A stretch of 64,000 nucleotides of DNA from Intestinimonas massiliensis (ex Afouda et al. 2020) (GTDB taxonomy: Bacteria; Bacillota; Clostridia; Oscillospirales; Oscillospiraceae). The DNA is taken from NCBI RefSeq assembly GCF_900626285.1, contig NZ_LR131147.1:1856691-1920690 (forward strand). The letters are read 5' to 3'. The notes below the pieces were generated by a model. It was not told where the DNA came from, did not search any database, and saw nothing but the letters and a program-made list of their open reading frames with translations. Shown one piece after another: positions 22,927-31,645 of this stretch. How positions within the stretch are numbered: position 1 is the first letter of the stretch; every line of letters starts with the position of its first letter. Position numbers and translations under genes: made by a program.

Positions 22927-24210
22927 TCAGTTAGCACCCGGCTTTCCCAGATTTTTGAACATATAGCCCTTGTAGGCCTCCACACCCGGCTGGTCAAAGG
23001 GGTTGACCCCGGTCAGCTTGCAGGACAGGTAGCAGGCAAACAGGAAGAAGTAGAACATCTCGCCCAGGGTGTGGGCGTCCAGAGCGGGGACGGACAGGTT
23101 CAGGCAGGGGATGCCTCTCTCGCTGTGGGCCTCGATGGTGGCTTTCCGGGCGGTGTCGTTGATGTCCCAGAAATCCTTGCCGTCCAGGTACTGGAAGTAG
23201 TCCTTCTTGGTCTCTTCCGGCATCACCACGCTGAAGTCCCGCTGGCGCACCTCGATAAAGGTCTCGAACAGGATGGGGCTGCCCTGCTGGATGAACTGGC
23301 CGATGGAGTGGAGATCCTCGGAGTCGGAGGCGCACACCGGGTACAGGCCCTTGCCCTCCTTGCCCTCGCTCTCGGCGAAGGCCTGGATCCACCACTTGGC
23401 AAAGTAGTCCAGCCGGGGCTCAAAGAAGGCCATCATCTCCAGCCGGAAGCCGTGGTCGTACATCAGGTTCCGCAGGCAGGCATACTTCAGGGCGATGTTC
23501 TCCTCAGCGGGCTCGGAGAAGAGCCGGTCCCGCATGTCCCGCATGCCCTGGGTCATGGTCTTGATGTCGATGCCCGCCACCGCCATGGGGAACAGACCCA
23601 CGTCGCTGCCGATGGAGTACCGGCCGCCGATGCGCTCGGGAAACTCCAGGAAGGTGTAGCCGTTGTCCTTGCACAGCTGGTGCAGGGTGGAGCCGGGGGT
23701 GCCGGTGGCGAAGATCCGCCGGGCGGCGTCCGCCTCCCCGTACCGCTTCTCCAGATAGTGCCGCAGCATCCGGAAGGCGATGCCGGGCTCCAGGGTCTCA
23801 AAGTTCTTGGCGATGCAGTCGATGTAGATGGATTTATACTGGTCCAGCTCCTCCAGGGTGCGGGCCATCTCGCAGGCGGAGATGGTGTTGCCAGCCCACA
23901 GGATGGCGGGGCCATCCTTGGGCCGCAGGGCCTTCACCGCGGCACGGGAGGCCTGGTTGGAGCCGCCGATGCCGATGACCACGAAGGCGTCGCCGTCAGC
24001 ACGGACCCGGGCGGCCTGCTCCAGCAGGAAGTCCACCCGCTCCGGACCGGCAGCCTCGTCCACGCTGAACCAGCCCAGGCTGTCCTGGTACTGCTCCTCA
24101 CCGGCCACTACCGCCGCCAGCACGGGGGCGGCAGCTTTGACCTTTTCCTCCAGCTCGCCGGGAGCCAGCACCGGCTTGCGGTCCAGGTAGGAGAGGGTAA
24201 TGTCTTTCAT
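22927..24210 (-). CDS. Divergent glucose-6-phosphate-isomerase-like protein
   Basis: The 427-residue protein follows the Bacillus-type PGI fold throughout: VIGIGGSNQASRAAVKAL, RIGGRYSIGSDVGLFPMAV, QGSPILFETFIEV, AHSERGIP and the C-terminal NPFDQPGVEAYKGYM. The canonical sugar-phosphate loop SKSGTT is replaced by AKNFET (in CIAKNFETLEPGIAFRM, about residue 140). This argues for an altered substrate, though ordinary PGI activity cannot be excluded. It sits between aldolase and TIM-like genes with spacers of zero to one base. Confidence 0.82.
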   Translation of the reverse strand: MKDITLSYLDRKPVLAPGELEEKVKAAAPVLAAVVAGEEQYQDSLGWFSVDEAAGPERVDFLLEQAARVRADGDAFVVIGIGGSNQASRAAVKALRPKDGPAILWAGNTISACEMARTLEELDQYKSIYIDCIAKNFETLEPGIAFRMLRHYLEKRYGEADAARRIFATGTPGSTLHQLCKDNGYTFLEFPERIGGRYSIGSDVGLFPMAVAGIDIKTMTQGMRDMRDRLFSEPAEENIALKYACLRNLMYDHGFRLEMMAFFEPRLDYFAKWWIQAFAESEGKEGKGLYPVCASDSEDLHSIGQFIQQGSPILFETFIEVRQRDFSVVMPEETKKDYFQYLDGKDFWDINDTARKATIEAHSERGIPCLNLSVPALDAHTLGEMFYFFLFACYLSCKLTGVNPFDQPGVEAYKGYMFKNLGKPGAN

Positions 24211-24211
24211 G

Positions 24212-25369
24212 TTACACGCCCTCCTTGGCGTACCGGGCGGCCATGTCCTCCAGGGAGGCCATCTCCACCAGAGGAGCGCGGCCGTAGCTGCCGAACTCCA
24301 CGATCAGGGTGCCCACGGCCTCCTTCACGCCCCGGCGCATGGCGTCGGTGACCAGAGCCACGGAGCCCTCGTCGCCGGTGCCGTACATGACGGTGTCCAT
24401 GATGGGGGCCAGGAAGGCCCGGGGATCAAAGGCGTCCCGCTTCTCGTCCAGCAGCTTCCAGATGCCGCCCACCTTGGCGTCCTCCTTCAGCTCGGGGTGA
24501 TCCCGGAACAGCTCCCGGAAGTTGCGGGTGACGGCCAGACGGATGTCGGTATCCACGTTGATCTTGCCGATGCCGCAGGGGATGGCGGCCTTCAGCTCTT
24601 CCTTGGAGATGCCGTAGGCGTTCTTGATGTCGCCGCCCAGGGCGTTGATCTCGTTGACGATGTACTGGGGCACGGTGGAGGAGCCGTGGGACACCAGCAC
24701 GCCCTGGATGCCCTCGTGGTTCATGCACTCCTTGATGGCGATGGGGATCTCCTTGCGGAGCTTCACGTTCTTGCCCTTGCTGGCGCCGTGCATGGTGCCG
24801 TAGCTGATGGCCAGGGCGTCCACGCCGGTCTTCTTGAAGAACTCGATGGCGGACAGGGGGTTGGTGTAGGTGGAGTTGGCGGCGAACACGTGGTCCTCCA
24901 CGCCGGCCAGCACGCCCAGCTCGCCCTCCACGGACACGCCGCGGGCATGGGCGTACTTCACCACCTCACGGGTGAGCTCCACGTTCTCCTCAAAGGGGAG
25001 AGAGGAGCCGTCGATCATCACGGAGGTGTAGCCGCCCTCGATGGCGGCCACGCAGGAGTCGAAGTTCTTGCCGTGGTCCAGATGGAGCACCACGGGGATG
25101 GGGCTGTCGGCGGCGATCTTCTTCACCGCCTCGGCGATGTTGCGGGCGCCCTTCTTCTTGTCCTCCAGGGTGCCGTTGGCAAAGTCCACCCGGCCGCCCA
25201 TAAAGGCGTTGGCCAGGTCGGCGCCCTGCAGGATGGCGGGGGAACGGAACATCTCATGGACGGCGATCACGGCCTCAGCCTGGGCCACAGCGTTCACGTT
25301 GAAGGCCCCCTGGGCGTAGCCATACTTCACAGTGGCGTCCAGCACGGGACGCATAGGTACCAGAGGCAT
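24212..25369 (-). CDS. Class II (zinc) fructose-bisphosphate aldolase family protein
   Basis: The 385-residue protein is related to Calvin-cycle-type class II aldolases. Features are GAFNVNAVAQAEAVI, the Zn/active-site VLHLDHGKNFDSCVAAIEGG, SVMIDGSSLPFEENVELT, the ligand region LVSHGSSTVPQYIVNEINAL and GIGKINVDTDIRLAVTR. These keep the usual metal and phosphate motifs, so FBP aldolase activity is plausible, although a related ketose-phosphate substrate is equally possible in this operon. Of two close ATGs, 25367-25369 has the better spacing (seven bases) from AAAGGAG. Confidence 0.85.
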   Translation of the reverse strand: MPLVPMRPVLDATVKYGYAQGAFNVNAVAQAEAVIAVHEMFRSPAILQGADLANAFMGGRVDFANGTLEDKKKGARNIAEAVKKIAADSPIPVVLHLDHGKNFDSCVAAIEGGYTSVMIDGSSLPFEENVELTREVVKYAHARGVSVEGELGVLAGVEDHVFAANSTYTNPLSAIEFFKKTGVDALAISYGTMHGASKGKNVKLRKEIPIAIKECMNHEGIQGVLVSHGSSTVPQYIVNEINALGGDIKNAYGISKEELKAAIPCGIGKINVDTDIRLAVTRNFRELFRDHPELKEDAKVGGIWKLLDEKRDAFDPRAFLAPIMDTVMYGTGDEGSVALVTDAMRRGVKEAVGTLIVEFGSYGRAPLVEMASLEDMAARYAKEGV

Positions 25370-25400
25370 AATCATTCTCCTTTACAAATTTAATCTATGT

Positions 25401-26561
25401 TCAGGTGCGGGTATACACAGTACGGCCGCCTACGATGGTGCGGACCACCTGGGAATCGGCGTCCAGGAGCACCAGGTCGGCGTCCTTCCCCTGGGCGATC
25501 TCGCCCTTGCCGGTCCAGCCCATGAGCCGGGCGGGGTTGGCGGTCATCAGGGGCACCACGGTCTCGGTGCTCTTGCCGGTGAACTTCATCAGGTTGCGCA
25601 GGGCCTGGGCCAGGGTGAGGGTGGAGCCGGCCCGGACGCCGTTGAGCAGCTTGGCGTCTCCGTCCTCCACCACCACGTCGTTGACCCCCAGCTTATACTT
25701 GCCGTCGGGCAGGCCGGCGGCCATGATGGAGTCGGTGATGGCCAGCACCCGGTCGTAGCCCTTGGCCTTCAGATAGAGGCGGACGGTGCCGGGGTGGAGG
25801 TGGCGGCCGTCGCAGATGGCCTCCGTATACACATCGGTCTCCAGGGCGGCGCCGAAGATGGCGGGGTCATGCTGGTGGAACAGCCGCATGGCGTTGCCCA
25901 GGTGGGTGCAGGAGCGGACGCCGGCCTTGACGCAGGCCATGGCCTGGTCGTAGCTTGCCCCGCTGTGGCCCATGGCACACACGATGCCCATGGCGGTGAG
26001 CTGGGGAATCAGCTCGGCCACCCCAGGGATCTCCGGGGAGAGGGTGACATAGCGGATGTGGCCGCCGCTGGCCTTCTGATAGCGCTCAAACAGCCCGGCG
26101 TCAGCGGTGTGCATCAGCAGATGCTCGGGCATGGCGCCCTTGTATTCGGTGGACAGGCAGGGGCCCTCCAGATGGACGCCCAGCAGGGCCGCCCCGTCGT
26201 AGGGCCCGCCCTCGATGACCTGCTTGGCCTGCTCCAGACACCAGAGGGTCTGGTCCACCGTGTCGGTGAGGATGGAGCACAGCCAGCCGGTGACGCCCTG
26301 GCTGGCGAAGAACCGGCCGATGGTGCGCAGGCCCTCCACGTCGGCGGCGTTCACATCCACCCCGGCGGCGCCGTGGGTATGTACATCCAGGAAACCGGGC
26401 ACCACCCGCATCCCGGCGGCGTCCAGCTCAGGCAGAGCCTTCACGTTGTGACAGCCCTGGGTAACGGCGGTGATTTTGCCGTCCTCCACCGCCAGGTCGG
26501 CGGGGACGAAGGCGCCGTTCAGCAGAACGGCACCGTTTTTCAGATAAAAGGAGCCTTCCAT
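25401..26561 (-). CDS. nagA: N-acetylglucosamine-6-phosphate deacetylase family protein
   Basis: The 386-residue amidohydrolase keeps the NagA metal and catalytic set: HTHGAAGVD in the first strand, LGVHLEGPCLS (Glu ligand), CAMGHSGASY (His), CTHLGNAMRLF (His) and ITDSIMAAGLPDG (catalytic Asp). It removes the acetyl group from an N-acetylated amino-sugar phosphate. It lies immediately after the NagB-like gene (10-base gap). As the partner NagB-like protein lacks key residues, the true substrate may differ from GlcNAc-6-P. Confidence 0.88.
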   Translation of the reverse strand: MEGSFYLKNGAVLLNGAFVPADLAVEDGKITAVTQGCHNVKALPELDAAGMRVVPGFLDVHTHGAAGVDVNAADVEGLRTIGRFFASQGVTGWLCSILTDTVDQTLWCLEQAKQVIEGGPYDGAALLGVHLEGPCLSTEYKGAMPEHLLMHTADAGLFERYQKASGGHIRYVTLSPEIPGVAELIPQLTAMGIVCAMGHSGASYDQAMACVKAGVRSCTHLGNAMRLFHQHDPAIFGAALETDVYTEAICDGRHLHPGTVRLYLKAKGYDRVLAITDSIMAAGLPDGKYKLGVNDVVVEDGDAKLLNGVRAGSTLTLAQALRNLMKFTGKSTETVVPLMTANPARLMGWTGKGEIAQGKDADLVLLDADSQVVRTIVGGRTVYTRT

Positions 26562-26571
26562 GGTGGCCTCC

Positions 26572-27387
26572 TTAATAGGCCTTCTGGGCGGCGTTGGCGT
26601 TGACGTACAGCACCGCGTCAGGGTGGGTCTGGGCCAGGGTGGCGGGGAAGGAGGCGCTCACCTCGCCGTAGGCGGCCCGGCGGCACACGGCCCGGTGCCA
26701 GTCGCGGAACACGGCCAGACGGATCTTCCGGGCGGAGAGGATCTCCTTCATGCCGATGGTGACACACTTGTGGGGCATATCCTCCAGAGCGCCGCCCAGG
26801 TCGCCGATGCAGTTGGTGGCCCGGGTCTCGGCGGAGATGTTCAGCACCCGGGTGGGCAGCTGGGCAAACTGCTCGGCCGTCAGGTCGGGCTGGGGCTCGT
26901 TGAAGGCCAGGTGGCCGGTGATGCCGATGCCGCCGAAGGTGATATCCACGCCGCCCAGCTTCTCAATGAGGGCGGGGATATGGCCCAGGTCGTTAGGATC
27001 GGGGAACACACGCTGCTCCTCGGGCATCAGCAGCTCGGGGTCGATCTTGCCGTACACCTCACGGGCCATGAAGCCCCGGAAGGACAGGGGGTCGTTCTTG
27101 TCGATCCACTGGCCGTCATCGGTCAGGTACTCGTCCATGTTGATGAACCAGCAGTTCTTCAGGGACAGCTTCTCCCGGTTGACCAGGCGGACAAAGATGG
27201 GGTACTGGCCCACAGGGCCCACAGGGCAGATGAACACGGTGTGCTTGCCGGCGGCGTTGTTGGCGCGGATCTCGGCGCACATCTCGGCGGCCAGCTCATA
27301 GAAAACCTCACCGGAGTCGCCCAGCTTCACGATGGGCAGCTTGGCGTCCTTACCCAGGTCCTGGGCGGAAATGTGATAGTAATCCAT
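26572..27387 (-). CDS. NagB-like sugar isomerase/deaminase, key motifs altered
   Basis: The 271-residue protein aligns with glucosamine-6-phosphate deaminase (CWFINMDEYLTDDGQWI, ETRATNCIGDLG, ALEDMPHKCVTIGMKEILSA). The block GIGxDGHIAFNEP is here GIGITGHLAFNEP, with Thr157 in place of the catalytic Asp (E. coli D141) while the His and Glu remain. The phosphate loop GSTP is replaced by PVGPVGQYP. It is thus unlikely to be an ordinary NagB. The start at 27385-27387 has AGGAGA upstream. A longer in-frame extension has no support. Confidence 0.8.
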   Translation of the reverse strand: MDYYHISAQDLGKDAKLPIVKLGDSGEVFYELAAEMCAEIRANNAAGKHTVFICPVGPVGQYPIFVRLVNREKLSLKNCWFINMDEYLTDDGQWIDKNDPLSFRGFMAREVYGKIDPELLMPEEQRVFPDPNDLGHIPALIEKLGGVDITFGGIGITGHLAFNEPQPDLTAEQFAQLPTRVLNISAETRATNCIGDLGGALEDMPHKCVTIGMKEILSARKIRLAVFRDWHRAVCRRAAYGEVSASFPATLAQTHPDAVLYVNANAAQKAY

Positions 27388-27404
27388 AACAATATCTCCT
27401 TCCA

Positions 27405-28082
27405 TTACTGAAACAGATGCTCCAAACTCATCTGATGGATCAGTTTGACGATTTCTTTGGTGCGGGAACAGCCGAACTTGTTCAGCAGTCCCTTGATCTG
27501 GGTCTTGACGGTGACCACCTCCACGCACCGCAGCTTGGCGATCTCCGCCACCTTCTTGCCCTGGAGCAGCAGCTTGACCAGCTCGTGCTCGGCAGGGGTC
27601 AGGTGGGCCACATTGTTGATGAAAAAGATGAGGGAACGCTCGCTGCGGCGCAGGCGGGCGTACTCCTGCATCACGGTATTCTGGATCCGGGGCTCCAGCT
27701 CCGCCCGGCCCTGGCTGGCCCGGCGGATGTGCTCCAGCAGCTTCTCCTCCTCGCAGCCCTTCACCACATAGTCCACCGCGCCGGTGCCCATGGCATTGGT
27801 GATCATATCATCGGTCTCGTGGGCGGTGAGAAAGAGGATCTTGATCTCCGGGTTCTTGGCGGTAATGACCTCCGCCGCCCGGATGCCGGCGTCGATGGTC
27901 TCCATCTCAATGTCCATCAGGATCACGTCGCAGGGGGTCTTGGCCGCCAGGGCCACGATCTCCTCCCCGGAGGCGGCGGACCCCACCACCTCCATATCCT
28001 CCTGGGAGGATACCACATCACAGAAGTCCTCCCGCAGCAGAGGCAGGTCCTCCGCTACCATCACACGGATCTTCTCTTCCAC
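27405..28082 (-). CDS. Response regulator, NarL/LuxR type
   Basis: The 225-residue protein has a receiver domain at residues 1-125 with the acidic pair ED at 11-12, the phospho-acceptor Asp57 (VILMDIEM), Thr in LFLTAHE and Lys in YVVKG. A LuxR-type HTH follows at about residues 155-215 (HLTPAEHELVKLLLQGKKVAEIAKL, VKTQIKGLLNKFG). The start is GTG (28080-28082) with GGAGGGAGAGCC before it, overlapping the kinase gene. It probably controls the operon whose second gene it is. Confidence 0.93.
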   Translation of the reverse strand: MEEKIRVMVAEDLPLLREDFCDVVSSQEDMEVVGSAASGEEIVALAAKTPCDVILMDIEMETIDAGIRAAEVITAKNPEIKILFLTAHETDDMITNAMGTGAVDYVVKGCEEEKLLEHIRRASQGRAELEPRIQNTVMQEYARLRRSERSLIFFINNVAHLTPAEHELVKLLLQGKKVAEIAKLRCVEVVTVKTQIKGLLNKFGCSRTKEIVKLIHQMSLEHLFQ

Positions 28083-29611
28083 GGCTCTCCCTCCTTTTGA
28101 TGGGTGTCATACAGGGGCAGCATGATAAAAAAGCTGGTCCCCCCATCTGGGCGGCTCTCCAGCCGGAGACGGCCCAGATGGCTTTTGACGATTTTCCTGA
28201 CATAGTACAGCCCCATGCCCCAGTTGTGATTGGTGTTCTTGCTGGTAAAGAAGGGCTCAAAGATCTTGTTCTGAAGCTCCTGTGGGATGCCCTTTCCGTT
28301 GTCGGCGGCCTCTATCACGGTCCACATCCGCTCGCCCCGCACCCGCAGGATTACCCGGGGGTCCTCCCGGCCGGCCTGCACCGCCGCCTCATAGCCGTTG
28401 CACAGCAGATTGCAGATGGCCTCGCTGAGATGGCCCAGATCGGCCAGCACCTGCCGGTGGGTGGTCAGCTCCACCGTCACCGGCTGGTCCGGGTACTTGC
28501 CGTGGAAGCACTCCACGGCGGTGAGGGCCAGCTGCTCTACCGTCACCGGGGTCAGGGTGATGGCGTTGTTCTTTACCGAGCGGTACAGCTCGTCCATCCG
28601 CCGCAGCATGCCCTCGTTCAGGTCGTTGAGCTGTCTGGCACAGGCCCGCACCTGCTCCAAATCCGGCGGATCCTCCGCCAAAGCCCGGGACAGCTTCTTG
28701 TGGAGCACCCGGCTGGAGAGCAGCTGGTTCTTCACCCCGTGGACGAATACCGACACGCCCATGCCCGCCGCGTCAAACTTCCGCTGGAGGATCATGTCCT
28801 GGCGGGTGTCGTCATAGCCGATCTGAGTATAGCGCACCATATTATAACTGCCCAGCACCACGGTAAACACCGTGCACAGGCCCAGCATGATCCAGCCCAG
28901 TCCGGGCAGAGTGGAACTGATGTAGCTGGTGATCCCCAGGCGGATGTACTCCGACATAAACATGTTGTAGATCTGGGCGGGGTCCTTGCTGGCATAGAGC
29001 AGGTAGAGGACGGAAATGCTGAGAAAGCTCAGCAGCACGTAGCGGAAGTTGCGTTTGAATACCGGCATGGTGGTGGCCCGGTACTCCAGCACCATCAGGA
29101 CCGCCGCAGCCGCCAGATAAGCCACAATCCCCGCCAGCATCAGGTTGATGAGGATGGGCAGAATCCACAGCCGGCCGTTGATCAGCCGGTAAAAAAACGC
29201 CGGATAATAGTAGACCAGCCACAGGGCAGGGATCACACATGACAGTATCCGCAGACTTTTCAGCCTGCGGCGGAAAAAGGGTATCATCGTGGTCTCCAGG
29301 GCGGCCAGCAGGGCAAACAGTGGGAACAGGGAGCGGCCGACGGCCACCACGTAGCCCAGCTTGTCCATGGGCAGCGGAAGAAATTGCAGCCAGGTCTGCA
29401 GTTCAGGTACCAGGAACAAAAAGGCGCGCTGCTGGGCGGCCGTGCCGCCCATTTTTGCGATATAGATGACGATACCGGTCAGCATAACCAGGTTGCAGAC
29501 GCTCATGCCCAGCAGATAAAGTGCCAGTATGTCCCGCCGGCGCAGAGCCACGTACACCGCCGTGCCCAGGCACAGAATCAGCACCAGGATCAGCACAGTC
29601 CTCACCCCCAT
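28061..29611 (-). CDS. Membrane sensor histidine kinase
   Basis: The 516-residue protein has about seven hydrophobic segments in the first 260 residues. The H-box-like segment FVHGVKNQLLSSRVLHKKL lies around residue 295-315. The HATPase domain has N-box NLLCNGYEAA (about 401) and G-boxes DNGKGIP (about 437) and NWGMGLYYV. It overlaps its response regulator by 22 bases. The signal is unknown. With no separate ligand domain, the membrane part must be the sensor. ATG 29609-29611 is used. It lies eight bases after a TATAAT, so the message is probably leaderless. Confidence 0.9.
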   Translation of the reverse strand: MGVRTVLILVLILCLGTAVYVALRRRDILALYLLGMSVCNLVMLTGIVIYIAKMGGTAAQQRAFLFLVPELQTWLQFLPLPMDKLGYVVAVGRSLFPLFALLAALETTMIPFFRRRLKSLRILSCVIPALWLVYYYPAFFYRLINGRLWILPILINLMLAGIVAYLAAAAVLMVLEYRATTMPVFKRNFRYVLLSFLSISVLYLLYASKDPAQIYNMFMSEYIRLGITSYISSTLPGLGWIMLGLCTVFTVVLGSYNMVRYTQIGYDDTRQDMILQRKFDAAGMGVSVFVHGVKNQLLSSRVLHKKLSRALAEDPPDLEQVRACARQLNDLNEGMLRRMDELYRSVKNNAITLTPVTVEQLALTAVECFHGKYPDQPVTVELTTHRQVLADLGHLSEAICNLLCNGYEAAVQAGREDPRVILRVRGERMWTVIEAADNGKGIPQELQNKIFEPFFTSKNTNHNWGMGLYYVRKIVKSHLGRLRLESRPDGGTSFFIMLPLYDTHQKEGEPWKRRSV

Positions 29612-29619
29612 CAACCGCT

Positions 29620-29649
29620 ATTATACCCCGTAAGCCCCCGTCGTGTAAA
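29620..29649 (-). promoter_or_regulatory. Promoter of the nine-gene kinase-to-tauE operon
   Basis: TTTACA (29644-29649) and a perfect TATAAT (29620-29625) lie 18 bases apart on the minus strand. The start codon is only eight bases past the -10, so no room for a Shine-Dalgarno remains. Confidence 0.75.
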
Positions 29650-29663
29650 CACCGACAATAAAA

Positions 29664-29699
29664 GAGCGCCGGGGCTCCGCCAAACACGGAGCCCCGGCG
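29664..29699 (-). terminator. Terminator of the NitT/TauT-type ABC operon
   Basis: A 13-bp stem (29667-29679 with 29687-29699, 7-base loop) is followed on the minus strand by CTTTTATT. Confidence 0.88.
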
Positions 29700-29713
29700 G
29701 GGTAAGCAGTCGT

Positions 29714-30790
29714 TTACTTGGAGGCGCTGTAAGCGTCGTAAGCCTGCTGCATCACGTCGAAGAGCACATAGTTGTCAACGGGAACTTCCTCGGTGATGGT
29801 GCCGTTGTTCAGGAACACCTGCTGCTGAGCCTCGTACAGGCTGCGGATGGTGTCGAAATCACCCATGCAGTCCACGGCGCCCTGCCAGTCGCCCTCACCC
29901 ACGGAGAGGAGCATGGTATCCTCGGGAGCGTCCAGGTCGGCGGCCAGGGTCTTGGCGACCTCTTCGATGTTGGCGGCACGATAGACCTGAGCCTTCAGGA
30001 TGGCCTGGGAGAAGCGGACCAGGATGTCCTGGTTGGCCTCGGCGTACTCGGGGGTGCAGATGAAGCTGGAGGGGAAGGCGGCCTGGTCGGTGTAGTCGGT
30101 GTTGGTGCCCAGAACCAGGTAGTCATCGCCCAGGGTCTGCTCCAGGGTCACGGTGTTGGGGGACCAGGTAGCAGCGGCGTCGATCTGGCCGGAGATCAGA
30201 GCGGTGGTCATGCCTTCCACGTTCATCTCGACGGTGTTGATGTCGTCCATGGTCAGGCCGGCGTCAGCCAGCACGAACTGGAGGATGATCTCGGAGGAGG
30301 TGCCGGAGGACACAGCGACGGTCTTGCCCTTCAGGTCAGCGGCGGTCTCGATGCCCTTGGCCTTGTTGGCCACCACGGCGTCAGCCTGGGAGAGCTGGTC
30401 GAAAGCGAACACAACAGCGTCGCCCTGGATGCACAGGGAGTGGGCGCCGTGGCCGATCTGGGAGATGTCGATGTCGCCGGAAGCCATGGCGGCGATCTCA
30501 GCGGGGCCGCCGGAGAACTGGGAGGTCTCCACGGTCAGGCCCACCTCATCGAAGTAGCCCTGATGAATGGCGGTGAACAGAGAGGAGGCGGAGCCCAGGT
30601 TGGGCATGTAGGCCACGCGGATGGTGGCGGGCTCGTAGTTGTTCTCAACAGCGGGGGTATCGCTGGTCACAGCAGGGGTATCGGTGTTGCCGGCAGCGGG
30701 GCTCTCAGTGGTGTTGCCGTTGCTGCCGCAGGCGGCCAGACCAAAGATCATACCGCAGGCCAGCGCAAGAGCAAGCAGTTTCTTCTTCAT
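29714..30790 (-). CDS. ABC transporter substrate-binding lipoprotein, NitT/TauT family
   Basis: The 358-residue lipoprotein has the lipobox LAAC at the end of a short signal (MKKKLLALALACGMIFGLAAC) and an acidic Thr/Pro linker. A NMT1/SsuA-like binding fold follows: IRVAYMPNLGSASSLFTAIHQG, GLTVE, SGDIDISQIGHG, then DLKGKTVAVSSGTSSE. The family takes up aliphatic sulfonates, nitrate, taurine or thiamine precursors. The ligand cannot be told. It is the last gene of a permease-ATPase-binding protein operon. Confidence 0.92.
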   Translation of the reverse strand: MKKKLLALALACGMIFGLAACGSNGNTTESPAAGNTDTPAVTSDTPAVENNYEPATIRVAYMPNLGSASSLFTAIHQGYFDEVGLTVETSQFSGGPAEIAAMASGDIDISQIGHGAHSLCIQGDAVVFAFDQLSQADAVVANKAKGIETAADLKGKTVAVSSGTSSEIILQFVLADAGLTMDDINTVEMNVEGMTTALISGQIDAAATWSPNTVTLEQTLGDDYLVLGTNTDYTDQAAFPSSFICTPEYAEANQDILVRFSQAILKAQVYRAANIEEVAKTLAADLDAPEDTMLLSVGEGDWQGAVDCMGDFDTIRSLYEAQQQVFLNNGTITEEVPVDNYVLFDVMQQAYDAYSASK

Positions 30791-30853
30791 TATGGTATTT
30801 CCTCCTTATTGATTTGATTCTATCTCGACCCGACTTGTGTCGGAACGATCCCA

Positions 30854-31645
30854 TTACTTGCGGACGGACAGATACTCCTGATAGACCTGGCTCCAGATGT
30901 GGTTCTTCAGCTCCAGGAACCGGGGGCTCATCTTGGTCTCCTGGTCGCGGGGATAGGGGATGTCGATGTCCACGATCTCCTTCACGCGGCCGGGGCGGGC
31001 GCACATGATGACCACCCGCTGGGCCAGAATGATGGCCTCTTCCACGTCGTGGGTGATAAAGAAGCAGGTCTTCTGCTCCTTCTCCCAGGTGTTCAGCAGT
31101 TCCTGCTGCAGCTGGGTACGGGTCTGGGCGTCCAGGGCGCCGAAGGGCTCATCCATCAGCAGCACCTTGGGGTTGACGGCGTAGGCGCGGGCGATGGCCA
31201 CGCGCTGCTTCATGCCGCCGGACAGCTCCTTGGGGTAGGCCTTGGCGAATCCCTCCAGGTCCACCATCTTCAGGTACTTGTGGGCCAGTTCCTCGCACTC
31301 TTCCTTGCTCTTGCCCTGGAGCTTCAGGCCGAACTCAACGTTCTTCTCCACAGTCAGCCAGGGGAACAGGGCGTACTGCTGGAACACGATGCCGCGGTCA
31401 GGGCCGGGGCCCTGGACCTCTTTGCCGTCCACCAGCACCTTGCCCTCAGTGGGGGTCTCCAGGCCGCCGATGATGTTCAGCAGGGTGGACTTGCCGCAGC
31501 CTGAGGGGCCCACCACACAAATAAACTCGTTTTCGTGGATGTCCATGTCCACGCCGTTCAAGGCAACCATCTCGCCATTGCGGCCGTTGAACTTCTTGAC
31601 CACATGGTCGATATGTACTTTTACTGCTGAATTGTTTCCTGCCAT
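30854..31645 (-). CDS. ABC transporter ATPase, NitT/TauT family
   Basis: The 263-residue ATPase has Walker A GPSGCGKSTLLNIIGG, the Q-loop VFQQYALFPWLTV, signature LSGGMKQRVAIARA, Walker B VLLMDEPFGALD and the H-loop FITHDVEEA. It powers uptake with the permease at 31621-32400, whose gene it overlaps by 25 bases, and the binding protein downstream. The close match to SsuB/TauB types supports sulfonate-, nitrate- or taurine-like ligands. Confidence 0.95.
   Translation of the reverse strand: MAGNNSAVKVHIDHVVKKFNGRNGEMVALNGVDMDIHENEFICVVGPSGCGKSTLLNIIGGLETPTEGKVLVDGKEVQGPGPDRGIVFQQYALFPWLTVEKNVEFGLKLQGKSKEECEELAHKYLKMVDLEGFAKAYPKELSGGMKQRVAIARAYAVNPKVLLMDEPFGALDAQTRTQLQQELLNTWEKEQKTCFFITHDVEEAIILAQRVVIMCARPGRVKEIVDIDIPYPRDQETKMSPRFLELKNHIWSQVYQEYLSVRK

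Noticed and set aside
24212..25369. Class II aldolase as another enzyme with lost phosphate motif
   Set aside because: Its HGSS and GKINVDTDIR regions match normal Calvin-type aldolases, so it was not counted with the altered enzymes.
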